Source of the DNA: Mediterranea massiliensis
GTDB taxonomy: Bacteria > Bacteroidota > Bacteroidia > Bacteroidales > Bacteroidaceae
Assembly (NCBI RefSeq): GCF_900128475.1
Contig: NZ_LT635838.1
Span: forward strand, 498,536-562,535
Reading direction: 5' to 3'
DNA length: 64,000 nt
This document shows, one piece after another, positions 1 to 8,078 of the stretch. The notes below the pieces were generated by a model. It searched no databases, was not told the origin of the DNA, and saw nothing but the letters and a program-made list of their open reading frames with translations. A program made the translations under genes and the position numbers. Position 1 is the stretch's first letter; each line of letters starts with the position of its first letter.

Positions 1-1
1 C

Positions 2-607
2 GTCGACGCCCTGCTCTGGGGAGAACGCGGGCGGAAAGAGGGGGCCAGCTACGACGCCCAACAGGCGCTGGCGTCCAACTTTCTGCAAATGGGGACTTCG
101 TGGGGCGCCTTCATCCACATGGACGACGTGCGGAGCGCCGAGTTCCTGGCCTCCCTGCCCTTCGTGGACAAGGAGCGCGTGGGCTGCCTGGGCTTCTCGA
201 TGGGAGCCTACCGCTCGTGGATGCTCGGGGCACTGACCGATGCCGTCCGCGCATCGGCCTCGGTATGCTGGATGAACACCACCGAATACCTCATGACACC
301 GACCAACAACCAGAACAAAGGCGGCTCGGCCTACGCCATGCTGGTACCCGGCCTGCGCCGCTACCTGGACTATCCGCACGTGGCAAGCATCGCCTGCCCC
401 AAACCGACCTTGCTCTTCAACGGCACGAGCGACAAGCTGTTCCCCGTAGAGGGCGTGAACGATGCCTATCGGGAAATGCAGAGTGTGTGGAAAAGCCAAG
501 GCGCCTCCGACCGCCTCGTCACCCGCCTGTGGGACGAGACACATTTTTTCAACCGGGAGATGCAGCAGGCCGTGCTCGCGTTCTTCGACCGCTGGCTGAA
601 GCCCTGA
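2..607 (+). CDS. Alpha/beta hydrolase (acetylesterase-like), 5' truncated by the window edge
   Basis: The frame is open to the left edge, so the start lies outside the window; what is visible is the C-terminal 201 residues. The nucleophile elbow GFSMG is clear, followed by an acid in GTSDKLFPVEG and the likely catalytic histidine in the C-terminal ETHFF segment, giving a Ser-Asp-His triad. This fits the dienelactone hydrolase / acetylesterase group of alpha/beta hydrolases. It converges on another esterase and is next to pectin methylesterases, so a role in removing ester groups from pectin or hemicellulose is a reasonable inference. Substrate cannot be told from the sequence. Confidence 0.8.
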   Translation, partial: VDALLWGERGRKEGASYDAQQALASNFLQMGTSWGAFIHMDDVRSAEFLASLPFVDKERVGCLGFSMGAYRSWMLGALTDAVRASASVCWMNTTEYLMTPTNNQNKGGSAYAMLVPGLRRYLDYPHVASIACPKPTLLFNGTSDKLFPVEGVNDAYREMQSVWKSQGASDRLVTRLWDETHFFNREMQQAVLAFFDRWLKP

Positions 608-608
608 A

Positions 609-1919
609 CTACTTCAGGTGCTTCAAGATCCACTCCAGATGCCCGCGTTCGGTGTCGTCCGACGTCCAATGCTCGTTGATGGGCGTTACCAGCGCTTCCT
701 TCGGACACGTCAGGACGTTGTAGACGGCATAGCTGGTGGTGGGAGGACAGGTGTCGTCGTTGAATCCCCACGTCAGGAAGGTGTCGGCCTTGACCAGGCG
801 GGCAAAGTTCACCACATCGTAATAGGCCATCGTCTGCACCTTTTCGGGCGTATCCATCCCTTTCACACGGGAGAAGTGCGGATAGCCGTCCGCACGCCCT
901 GCCTTATAGCCGGCCATGTCGCTCAGGGCGGGATGATTGGCCACACAGGCCGTCACACGGGCATCGAGCCCCGCCGTAACCAGCGCCAAGGCCCCGCCCT
1001 GGCTTCCACCCTGCACAATCACGTTCCGGCCGTCCCACTCGGGCAGGGAGGTCAGCAGGTCGATGCAGCGCACGCACGCCAGATAGACCCGCTTCATGTA
1101 ATAATGATCCCTGTTGTCCAGCCCGTTCATCAGATAGCCGTTCTCGCGGCCGTTGAAGGCGTTGCTGATTTCCTGAAACTCTTCGTCGGACATCGTCGGG
1201 TTCAGCCCGTGTATCTCCATTTCGAGACGGATGCAGCCCTGCTCGGCGTAGTATTTGTGGCGGAGCGGATCCTTGATGGTCTTGATACCCGCACCCGGCG
1301 GACATAGCACCACGGGGCAACTGCCCGCACGGGCGTCCTTGGGGTAGAACAGGTAGCCGTAGACCGCCTGCCCGCGGGAGTTCAACCGAAGCTTCACCAG
1401 GTAGCAATCCACCTTGTCCGTACAATATTCCGGAGCCAGCTCCTTGGTATAGGTCAGGGGGAAAGCGGCCGCCTCGGCCTTCTGCTTCTCCCAAAACGCC
1501 TGGAAGTCGGCAGGCATCTGCGTGTAGGGACGGATATCCTCGGGCGAGAAGCCCACCTTCACGTGGTGGCGATAGGTCTTGCCGCCCACACGGGCCGTCA
1601 GACGGCAATCACGGAAGCCGGGCGTATCCATCGTACCCACGTCGACAACGGCCCTGCCGTCCTTCAACACCACACTGCCCTTCGCATCGGGCGGCATCAG
1701 GTCGCCTCCAAGTTCATAACTCACCGTCACGCCGTCCTGCGGAATGCCATACCGGTAGAGCTGCACCTCTACACGGGCCTTCTCGCCCGTCCGGTAGGTC
1801 CAGTCGGCATGATCGGGCACGGTGACCCACAACACGTCACTCCGATACGGATAATTCTCGGCCAGCAAGGGCAGAAGGGTGCAGGCCCATGCTACAAAAA
1901 ACAACCATCTCTTCTTCAT
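609..1919 (-). CDS. Acetylxylan esterase / cephalosporin-C deacetylase family (CE7-like), secreted
   Basis: 436 residues with an N-terminal signal peptide (MKKRWLFFVAWACTLLPLLA). Residues after about 120 match the AXE1/CE7 fold: nucleophile in GGSQGG, acid in WGFNDDTCPP and histidine in INEHWTSD near the C terminus. A short beta-rich N-terminal domain of about 100 residues precedes the hydrolase domain, as in many secreted Bacteroidota members. The family removes acetyl groups from sugars and oligosaccharides. It converges with the upstream hydrolase with one base between stop codons and shares a strand with the pectin methylesterases, which suggests deacetylation of pectin or xylan fragments in the periplasm or outside the cell. 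Confidence 0.85.
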   Translation of the reverse strand: MKKRWLFFVAWACTLLPLLAENYPYRSDVLWVTVPDHADWTYRTGEKARVEVQLYRYGIPQDGVTVSYELGGDLMPPDAKGSVVLKDGRAVVDVGTMDTPGFRDCRLTARVGGKTYRHHVKVGFSPEDIRPYTQMPADFQAFWEKQKAEAAAFPLTYTKELAPEYCTDKVDCYLVKLRLNSRGQAVYGYLFYPKDARAGSCPVVLCPPGAGIKTIKDPLRHKYYAEQGCIRLEMEIHGLNPTMSDEEFQEISNAFNGRENGYLMNGLDNRDHYYMKRVYLACVRCIDLLTSLPEWDGRNVIVQGGSQGGALALVTAGLDARVTACVANHPALSDMAGYKAGRADGYPHFSRVKGMDTPEKVQTMAYYDVVNFARLVKADTFLTWGFNDDTCPPTTSYAVYNVLTCPKEALVTPINEHWTSDDTERGHLEWILKHLK

Positions 1920-2145
1920 CTTTACTTTTATCTTTAAGGATTCACGAATATTGCACTTTTACAAAATGACACTTTGATTTTCCAACCGCCTGAGAATCGC
2001 TTCTTTCGGCCGCAAGGCAAGGCCGATGTCAACGGACGAAGGCCAACGGGGCTTACTAGCTACTGCACAGGCAGATAGCGAAATCTTGACAAATAAAGCA
2101 GATGTCCAACCAAGCCCTTTCCCAGGTCTTGCCACGGGAAAAGTC

Positions 2146-2311
2146 CACTTTACAAAGCTAAAGTGGCACTTTACGAACGAAATGTGCCACTTTATACCCT
2201 GAAAACATACTATTATTTTACCTAAAACATACTTTTTCATGTGCCAAAACCTACGTTCTGATGACAGAAAACATACCTTCTGACGATAGAAAGCCTGCTT
2301 TCCGGAACCTC
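2146..2311. repeat. Phased 21-22 bp tandem units upstream of the CE7 esterase
   Basis: The gene-free stretch 1920-2451 contains an ordered array. CACTTTA occurs at 2146, 2167 and 2188 (21-bp steps). Then AAAACATAC or close variants begin at 2202, 2224, 2246, 2268 and 2290 (22-bp steps), with the rest of each unit variable. Two helical turns per unit suggests a protein-binding array rather than a CRISPR. It lies 230-390 bp upstream of the CE7 gene start (1919). The short open frames crossing this stretch have no recognisable product. Nothing else was seen in the gap. Confidence 0.6.
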
Positions 2312-2451
2312 GGAAGCCGTTTTTCTCCCGATTTTCCTTCCCGTTGGCCGTTTCCGAAGAAAGGGCGGGTCAGCCAAAAGGGACGTTTCCTTTCTTTTTG
2401 CCCATCGAATGAGGCCGTCGGTGACAATCTGATTTCCGTCGGTTGCCGGCC

Positions 2452-4203
2452 TCATCGACGAATGTCCAGCAGGGCATTGCCGTTCTTCACGGGGTTCCAT
2501 CCGTCTTCACCCGCCAGGACTTCTTCGATGGAGTAGCCGTCCAAAGTCTCCAACTGGCGGGAGAAGGAGGCACGTTTCTCCGGACAAGCTCCCGCGCCCC
2601 GACTCTGGTATTCGGCATAGAAGACGGTTTTGTCCACATCTTTCTTGTCCCAGTCGTTCCATCCTTCGGGCAGGATATGTGCGCCCAAGTCGCAACGCAC
2701 GAACACCGCCTGCGCATAGGGCCGCCACGGACGCGACAAGTAGACGCGGTCCACTCCTTCGTCGGCCGTCAGCCGGCAATCGTAGAAGACGTAGCCATAG
2801 CGTTGTCCCTGGTCGGTGGAAGGAGCGGTGACGTAGCCGTTGCCCTTGCTATGGATGTGGCAACGGTCGAAGACCGCCGTAGACCATCCGAAGATGAAGT
2901 CCACCGTCCCTTCGATGTAGCAATCCTCGTAATATTGGCGGCAACCCTTGCCATAGGTATAGAGTGTATCTTGGAAACCCAGGAAGCGGCAGTGCTTGAA
3001 GTAGACGCGGTCGGCACTGACGAAGCACGCCACCGCCTGCCCCACGGGGCCCGAGGAGTTCTCGAACGTCAGGTTCTCGACGTAGCAGTCGGGCGCATAA
3101 AGGTAGCAGGTAGCGGAGCCGGAGGTACCCGTCTTCTCACCGAAACAGTTCGGCTTGTCGGCATAGTCGTCGCAGGTGAGGACAGCTCCCTCCTCGCCCA
3201 CCAGCGAAAGATTGATCTTGCTGGGCGGTACCACCAGCTTTTCCTTATAAACGCCCTTGCGCACCAGGATGGTAGTGCGGACATTCTTGCGGAAGTCGGG
3301 CACGGCATCGATGGCCTCCTGGATGGTAAAGAAGTCGCCCGAACCGTCCTTCGCCACCACAAAGTCGTACTGACGACGGTATTTGGCCAGCTCAGGCACC
3401 ACCTTCACCACCTCGTCGGCAGCCATACGAGCCACGATGGAGGCACCCCGTACATTCAGATGGGTGTTGTCCTGGCGACCGTCGGGCAGGGCGGGCACCG
3501 TGCGGGGTGCCACCCAGACGAAGAGCTGCTTCGAGTCTTCGGGGCCCATCTCCTCCACCAGCCGGTGCGTGGCGCGGTTTAGGTCCACAAAAGGCACGTC
3601 GAGCTCGCGAGCCACGTTGCGGGGAGAATCCAGGTAGGCTCCGTGCGTGTCTCTGAGCCAGACACCCTCCTGCCCGCTACGGGCGGCTCGATTCTCCCAG
3701 ACACCCTCGCGGACATCGTCCTGAGCGACGGCCAAGGCCACTGCCTCGGCATTGGCTTCACCGAAGTTGCGGCGGACGATGGAGTTGAACAGGACAGGGA
3801 TGGCCCCCTTGGCACGCGCCTCGAGGACGAAGCGTTTCAGGTTGGCGTCGAAGGTGCCGCCCGGCTCGGTATGCCGTTTGGGGTCGGACTTCTCGTCGTT
3901 GTGTCCGAACTGGATGAAGACATAGTCGCCCTTCTTCAGTTGCGCCAGTACCTGGTCCCAGCGGCCTTCGTCGATGAAGCTCTTCGTGCTGCGCCCGTTC
4001 ACGGCCCGGTTGTCTATCACGACGTCCTCCGTGAAGTAGCGCGGCAGCATCTGTCCCCAGCCCCTTTCCGGATTGCCGCCCTCGAGGGGCTTGTTGGCCA
4101 TGGTAGAGTCGCCGATGGTGAAAATGGTGATGACCCGCTTCTCCGTCGTGAAAGCCGAGAGCAGCAGAAGCAGGCCCAGCAGAATGGTCAGTTTGTTTTT
4201 CAT
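2452..4203 (-). CDS. Fused SGNH/GDSL esterase (rhamnogalacturonan acetylesterase-like) and pectin methylesterase (CE8)
   Basis: 583 residues with a signal peptide. Residues about 25-275 are an SGNH hydrolase: block I TIFTIGDSTMA, the Asn block GHND, and a late D..H pair (DNTHLN), like CE12 rhamnogalacturonan acetylesterases. Residues about 278-575 are a right-handed beta-helix pectinesterase starting at FVVAKDGSGDF, with the catalytic segments GTVDFIFG and SRPWRPYA. One secreted polypeptide could therefore remove both acetyl and methyl esters from pectin. It lies 76 bp downstream of a second CE8 gene on the same strand, probably in one transcript. Single-domain versions of each half are more usual. 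Confidence 0.9.
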   Translation of the reverse strand: MKNKLTILLGLLLLLSAFTTEKRVITIFTIGDSTMANKPLEGGNPERGWGQMLPRYFTEDVVIDNRAVNGRSTKSFIDEGRWDQVLAQLKKGDYVFIQFGHNDEKSDPKRHTEPGGTFDANLKRFVLEARAKGAIPVLFNSIVRRNFGEANAEAVALAVAQDDVREGVWENRAARSGQEGVWLRDTHGAYLDSPRNVARELDVPFVDLNRATHRLVEEMGPEDSKQLFVWVAPRTVPALPDGRQDNTHLNVRGASIVARMAADEVVKVVPELAKYRRQYDFVVAKDGSGDFFTIQEAIDAVPDFRKNVRTTILVRKGVYKEKLVVPPSKINLSLVGEEGAVLTCDDYADKPNCFGEKTGTSGSATCYLYAPDCYVENLTFENSSGPVGQAVACFVSADRVYFKHCRFLGFQDTLYTYGKGCRQYYEDCYIEGTVDFIFGWSTAVFDRCHIHSKGNGYVTAPSTDQGQRYGYVFYDCRLTADEGVDRVYLSRPWRPYAQAVFVRCDLGAHILPEGWNDWDKKDVDKTVFYAEYQSRGAGACPEKRASFSRQLETLDGYSIEEVLAGEDGWNPVKNGNALLDIRR

Positions 4204-4279
4204 ACGTTTATCATTGTTAGTCAGTCAGCAAAATAAGATTCCCCAGTTGGCGAGAAAGTTTTCCGCAACTGGAAAAAAA

Positions 4280-5302
4280 TCAACGGCCGGCCGGGACATC
4301 CTCGGGAAGCCAGTCGCTGCAACGCCCGAAGATGTACTTCCAGTCAGTATATCGGGCCGCCTCTTCGGCACTGAGGAGGTGCGCCCACTTCACACGGCCG
4401 TCCAGCGCCGCTCCCTCGCCACGATTGCCATATTCGGCATAGCGGGCCGTCTTCTCGTTGGCGGCGTTGCGCCAGTTGTCCCAACCGGCAGAGCAGATGT
4501 GCTTCCCCAGCTCGCAACCGATGAAGACCGTAGCCGCATAGGGTCGCCAGGGGCGGCCCAAATAAACCTTGTCGACCCCTTCGGCCGCCGTCAGACGGCA
4601 ATTCCTGAACACATAGCCCACCGCCACGTCGGATGGAGTAGAGGCAGCCGTGATGTAGGAATTGCGTTTGCTGTGCAGCACGCAGTCTTCGAACAAGGCC
4701 GTCGAGGGGCCGAAGATGAAGTCGGTAGTGCCTTCGATATAGCAGTCCTTGAAGTAGAGGCGCGTGCCCGCTACCCCCGTATAGACCGTGTCCTGATTGC
4801 CCAACAGGCGGCAACGGACAAACACCAGCCTGTCGCCCTCGGTATGGAGGGCCACCGCCTGCCCCAGGGGAGCCGCATTGTTCTCGATGGTCAGGTTCCG
4901 GAAGGTGATGCCGTTGCCTTCCACCTTCAGCGTATAGGTGCGGAAAGTGCCCATCGCATCGATGTTAGCATGGTCGTCGTAGGAGATGACGGTACCTTCG
5001 CAGCTCTCGCCCACAAAGTCCACATTCTGCAACCACGAGGGCACGACCACCTTCTCCTTGTAGAACCCGTTCCTGACGAGCACCGTCACCCGATAGTCCA
5101 TGAAGGCACGGATACCTTCCATGGCCTCCGTCAGCGTCCGGTAGTCGCCCGAACCGTCGCGCGCCACCACAATCGTATCTTTCCACTGCCCGGCAGCCAC
5201 AGACGGCAGACTTCCTCCCAACCACAGGAGCAACATCCACATCCAAGGATAAAAACAGGACAAACCGGCCTTGCTTCGCCGGCAAAGAGACTTTTGTTTC
5301 AT
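4280..5302 (-). CDS. Pectin methylesterase (CE8)
   Basis: 340 residues. A hydrophobic N-terminal segment (residues 15-35) looks like a signal peptide. The body is a CE8 beta-helix: IVVARDGSGDYRTL at the start, then GNQDTVY, GTTDFIFGPSTALF containing the catalytic Asp, and LGRPWRPYA with the conserved Arg and Trp. The enzyme hydrolyses methyl esters of homogalacturonan, producing pectate and methanol. It is similar to the C-terminal half of the next gene on the same strand. A TAnnTTTG element at 5347-5354 is just upstream. Confidence 0.92.
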   Translation of the reverse strand: MKQKSLCRRSKAGLSCFYPWMWMLLLWLGGSLPSVAAGQWKDTIVVARDGSGDYRTLTEAMEGIRAFMDYRVTVLVRNGFYKEKVVVPSWLQNVDFVGESCEGTVISYDDHANIDAMGTFRTYTLKVEGNGITFRNLTIENNAAPLGQAVALHTEGDRLVFVRCRLLGNQDTVYTGVAGTRLYFKDCYIEGTTDFIFGPSTALFEDCVLHSKRNSYITAASTPSDVAVGYVFRNCRLTAAEGVDKVYLGRPWRPYAATVFIGCELGKHICSAGWDNWRNAANEKTARYAEYGNRGEGAALDGRVKWAHLLSAEEAARYTDWKYIFGRCSDWLPEDVPAGR

Positions 5303-5346
5303 GCGTTCAATCTTTACGGGTATCAGACATGTTTCATTTCAAGAAA

Positions 5347-5354
5347 CAAAAGTA
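5347..5354 (-). promoter_or_regulatory. Promoter -7 element for the pectin methylesterase genes
   Basis: Minus strand TACTTTTG matches TAnnTTTG, 45 bp before the start at 5302. I found no convincing -33 element at the usual spacing. Confidence 0.45.
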
Positions 5355-5501
5355 ACGGTTTCCCTCCAAAGACTTGTGTATTTTTTCGGTAGAGATGGTG
5401 CATTATTTGGTTTTCGTGTGCGAGAACGAGCAATTTCGTGCACGCAAACGACAAAAAATGTGCAAAATCGTCCTTTTTTCCAATAATTAAAGGCTTTCTC
5501 T

Positions 5502-5531
5502 TTTGATTAATCAAGAAAAGAGCTAAATTTG
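5502..5531 (+). promoter_or_regulatory. Promoter of the PTS IIC-kduI operon
   Basis: TTTG at 5502-5505 and TAAATTTG at 5524-5531 with an 18-bp spacer fit the Bacteroidota -33/-7 consensus. The leader to the start at 5595 is about 55-60 nt. Confidence 0.65.
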
Positions 5532-5594
5532 ACACCGCAATTTAATTCATACCATCGTAAAACATCAATGTAATCATATCAAAAACAAAAAAGA

Positions 5595-6965
5595 ATGGAA
5601 CAAGTATTCGGCTATATCATCGGCCTGGGAGCATCGGTCATGATGCCCATTATCTTTACAATTATCGGTTTGTGTATCGGGATGAAATTCGGAAAGGCAC
5701 TGAAATCGGGCCTCTGCGTGGGTGTCGGTTTCGTGGGTTTGGGTGTAGTCACCGCCCTGCTGACCAACAACTTCGACAATCCCCTGAAAGCCATTTCCGA
5801 CCTCTACCACCTGCAACTGAACGTATTCGACATGGGCTGGCCCGCCGCTGCCGCCGTAGCCTACAACACGGCCGTCGGTGCTTTGATCATCCCCATCTGC
5901 CTGGGCGTGAACCTGCTGATGCTCATCACCAAGACCACACGGACGGTGAACATCGACTTGTGGAACTACTGGCACTTCGCCTTCATCGGTGCCGTGGCCT
6001 ACTTCGTGACCGGTGAGAGCCTGGCTTGGGGCTACTTCGCCGCCATCGTCTGCTACGTCATCACGCTGGTGTGCGCCGACCTCACGGCAGACAAGTTCCA
6101 GAAATACTACGACCTGGACGGCATCTCCATTCCCCAGCCGTTCTGCCAGAGCTTCACTCCATTCGCCATCCTCATCAATAAGGCGCTGGACAAGATACCC
6201 GGCTTCTCCAAGCTGGACATCGACGCCGACGGCCTGAAGAAGAAGTTCGGCGTGATAGGCGAGCCGCTCGTGCTGGGTGTCATCGTAGGTATGCTCATTG
6301 GATGGGCCGCCCAGCTGGACATCAAGAAGATTCTCTTCCTGGGCATCACGATGGGTGCCGTAATGGAGCTCATCCCGCGCATCACCTCCCTTTTCATCGA
6401 AGGTCTGAAGCCCATCTCCGAAAAGACTTCCGAACTGGTGAAGAACAAGTTCAACGGCAAGAAGGTGCACATCGGCATGAGTCCGGCCCTCGTTATCGGA
6501 CACCCCACCACGCTGGTGGCATCCGTCATCCTGATACCGGTCATCCTCGCGCTGGCCGTCTTCCTCCCCGGCAACCAGTTCCTTCCGCTGGCCTCACTGG
6601 CAGGTATGTTCTACCTCTTCCCCATGGTGCTTCCCTTCACAAAGGGTAACGTACTGAAGACACTGATCGTCGGCCTGGTGACGCTCATCATCGGCCTCTA
6701 CTTCGTGACCGACATGGCACCCGACTTCACGATGGCCGCCAACCAGGTATATGCCGAAACCCATGACCCCGCCGCACACATTCCCGACGGATTCTCGGGC
6801 GGTGCCCTCGACTTCGCTTCCTCCTTCTTCGGATGGACCATCTACCGGGGCGTCAAACTCTCGTATGTAGGTGCCGGCCTGCTCACGCTGATAGCCATCG
6901 TGCTGATGCTGGTCAACCGCCGCACCATCATCCGCAGCGAGAAAGAAGCCAAGCAGGCAGCCTGA
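5595..6965 (+). CDS. PTS galactitol-type transporter subunit IIC (orphan)
   Basis: 456 residues with about ten to twelve hydrophobic segments, beginning FGYIIGLGASVMMPIIFTII. The sequence fits the EIIC-GAT (galactitol/sgc) family throughout, including the conserved GMSPALVIGHPTT segment. This is an integral membrane sugar permease. No IIA, IIB, HPr or enzyme I gene is nearby, so classical phosphorylating transport is not supported by context. It starts an operon-like run with kduI (47-bp gap) and an ExuT-like gene, which suggests uptake of a uronate or a related pectin product. Which substrate is moved, and whether it is phosphorylated, remains open. Confidence 0.88.
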   Translation: MEQVFGYIIGLGASVMMPIIFTIIGLCIGMKFGKALKSGLCVGVGFVGLGVVTALLTNNFDNPLKAISDLYHLQLNVFDMGWPAAAAVAYNTAVGALIIPICLGVNLLMLITKTTRTVNIDLWNYWHFAFIGAVAYFVTGESLAWGYFAAIVCYVITLVCADLTADKFQKYYDLDGISIPQPFCQSFTPFAILINKALDKIPGFSKLDIDADGLKKKFGVIGEPLVLGVIVGMLIGWAAQLDIKKILFLGITMGAVMELIPRITSLFIEGLKPISEKTSELVKNKFNGKKVHIGMSPALVIGHPTTLVASVILIPVILALAVFLPGNQFLPLASLAGMFYLFPMVLPFTKGNVLKTLIVGLVTLIIGLYFVTDMAPDFTMAANQVYAETHDPAAHIPDGFSGGALDFASSFFGWTIYRGVKLSYVGAGLLTLIAIVLMLVNRRTIIRSEKEAKQAA

Positions 6966-7012
6966 TGAAATCAGGAAAAACAGGATATTAATCAATTATT
7001 ATAAAATCGAAT

Positions 7013-7933
7013 ATGAAAAAATTAGCAATTGCAATGATGTTAAGTGCAGCAGCCTTATCGGCCAATTCCCAAGTGAACTACAAAATGCAGGTAGCCTGCA
7101 ACCCCCAAGATGTCAAGACGTACGACACCAATCGTCTGCGCAGCAGTTTCCTGATGGAAAAAGTAATGGTACCCGACGAAATCAACGTCACCTACTCCAT
7201 GTACGACCGCTTCATCTTCGGCGGCGCCATGCCTGTACAGAAGGAACTGGTGCTCGAGACCATCGACCCGCTGAAAGCCAAATACTTCCTGGAAAGAAGA
7301 GAGCTGGGTGTCATCAACATCGGCGGTGAAGGCATCGTAACCGTAGACGGCAAGGAATATACCCTGAACTTCAAGGAAGCCCTCTACGTGGGAAGAGGCA
7401 AGCAGAAAGTGACCTTCAAGAGCAAGGACGCTTCCAACCCGGCCAAGTTCTACATCAACTCGGCTACAGCCCATAAGGAATACAAGACGCAGCTCATCAC
7501 CATCGACGGCCGCAAGGGCTCGCTGAAGGCCAACTCCTTCCCCGCAGGCAAGATGGAAGAAAGCAACGACCGCGTCATCAACCAGCTGATTGTCAACAAT
7601 GTGTTGGAAGAAGGTCCCTGCCAGTTGCAGATGGGTCTGACCGAACTGAAGCCGGGCAGCGTATGGAACACCATGCCGGCCCACACACACAGCCGCCGCA
7701 TCGAAGCCTACTTCTACTTCAACGTACCGGCAGGCAACTCCATCTGCCACCTCATGGGTGAACCGCAGGAGAACCGCCTCATCTGGATGCAGAACGAACA
7801 GGCCGTCATGTCACCCGAATGGTCAATCCACGCCGCAGCCGGCACCAGCAACTACATGTTCATCTGGGGTATGGCCGGAGAAAATCTGGACTATGGCGAC
7901 ATGGACAAGATCACTTATCAGGAAATGAGATAA
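7013..7933 (+). CDS. kduI: 5-dehydro-4-deoxy-D-glucuronate isomerase with an N-terminal signal peptide-like extension
   Basis: 306 residues; the family is usually about 278-280. KduI converts 5-keto-4-deoxyuronate, produced from unsaturated galacturonate, to 2,5-diketo-3-deoxygluconate. The metal ligands are visible: H224 and H226 in PAHTHSRR, E231, and H273 in WSIHAAAG. The [11 protein letters not shown] and [14 protein letters not shown] segments are typical. Residues 1-20 ([20 protein letters not shown]) look like a cleavable signal peptide ahead of the normal start region, which is odd for an enzyme normally cytoplasmic. The gene sits between the orphan IIC and the hexuronate transporter. 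Confidence 0.93.
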   Translation: MKKLAIAMMLSAAALSANSQVNYKMQVACNPQDVKTYDTNRLRSSFLMEKVMVPDEINVTYSMYDRFIFGGAMPVQKELVLETIDPLKAKYFLERRELGVINIGGEGIVTVDGKEYTLNFKEALYVGRGKQKVTFKSKDASNPAKFYINSATAHKEYKTQLITIDGRKGSLKANSFPAGKMEESNDRVINQLIVNNVLEEGPCQLQMGLTELKPGSVWNTMPAHTHSRRIEAYFYFNVPAGNSICHLMGEPQENRLIWMQNEQAVMSPEWSIHAAAGTSNYMFIWGMAGENLDYGDMDKITYQEMR

Positions 7934-7952
7934 CCCTCTCCTGACACTCTAT

Positions 7953-7984
7953 AAACAAGCATGGGCTCCGGCTCATGCTTGTTT
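7953..7984 (+). terminator. Hairpin after kduI
   Basis: AAACAAGCATG at 7953-7963 pairs perfectly with CATGCTTGTTT at 7974-7984. It has a 10-base loop and a short T-rich tail. Readthrough or a second promoter may feed the next gene. Confidence 0.6.
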
Positions 7985-7991
7985 GTATCAC

Positions 7992-8057
7992 TTTGTGCAA
8001 AGATTCAACCAATTTTTGCACAAAGACTTGTTTTCAGAACTGCTATTTTTGCACAAA
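7992..8057 (+). promoter_or_regulatory. Three copies of a 10-bp operator-like word around the exuT promoter
   Basis: TTTGTGCAAA at 7992-8001 is the exact reverse complement of TTTGCACAAA, which occurs at 8015-8024 and again at 8048-8057. The two direct copies are 33 bp apart, three helical turns, and the last overlaps the -7 element TATTTTTG at 8044-8051. This looks like a regulator-binding array controlling the transporter. Confidence 0.5.
8044..8051 (+). promoter_or_regulatory. Promoter -7 element of exuT-like gene
   Basis: TATTTTTG matches TAnnTTTG, 28 bp before the chosen start at 8079. A TTTG at 8015-8018 is 25 bp upstream, longer than the usual spacing. Confidence 0.5.
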
Positions 8058-8078
8058 ATAAAAACTAAATCTATTATC

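Noticed and set aside
1959..2536. Three short frames (87-93 codons) in the gap upstream of the CE7 esterase
   Set aside because: Low-complexity products, no ribosome site, and they cross the phased repeat array.
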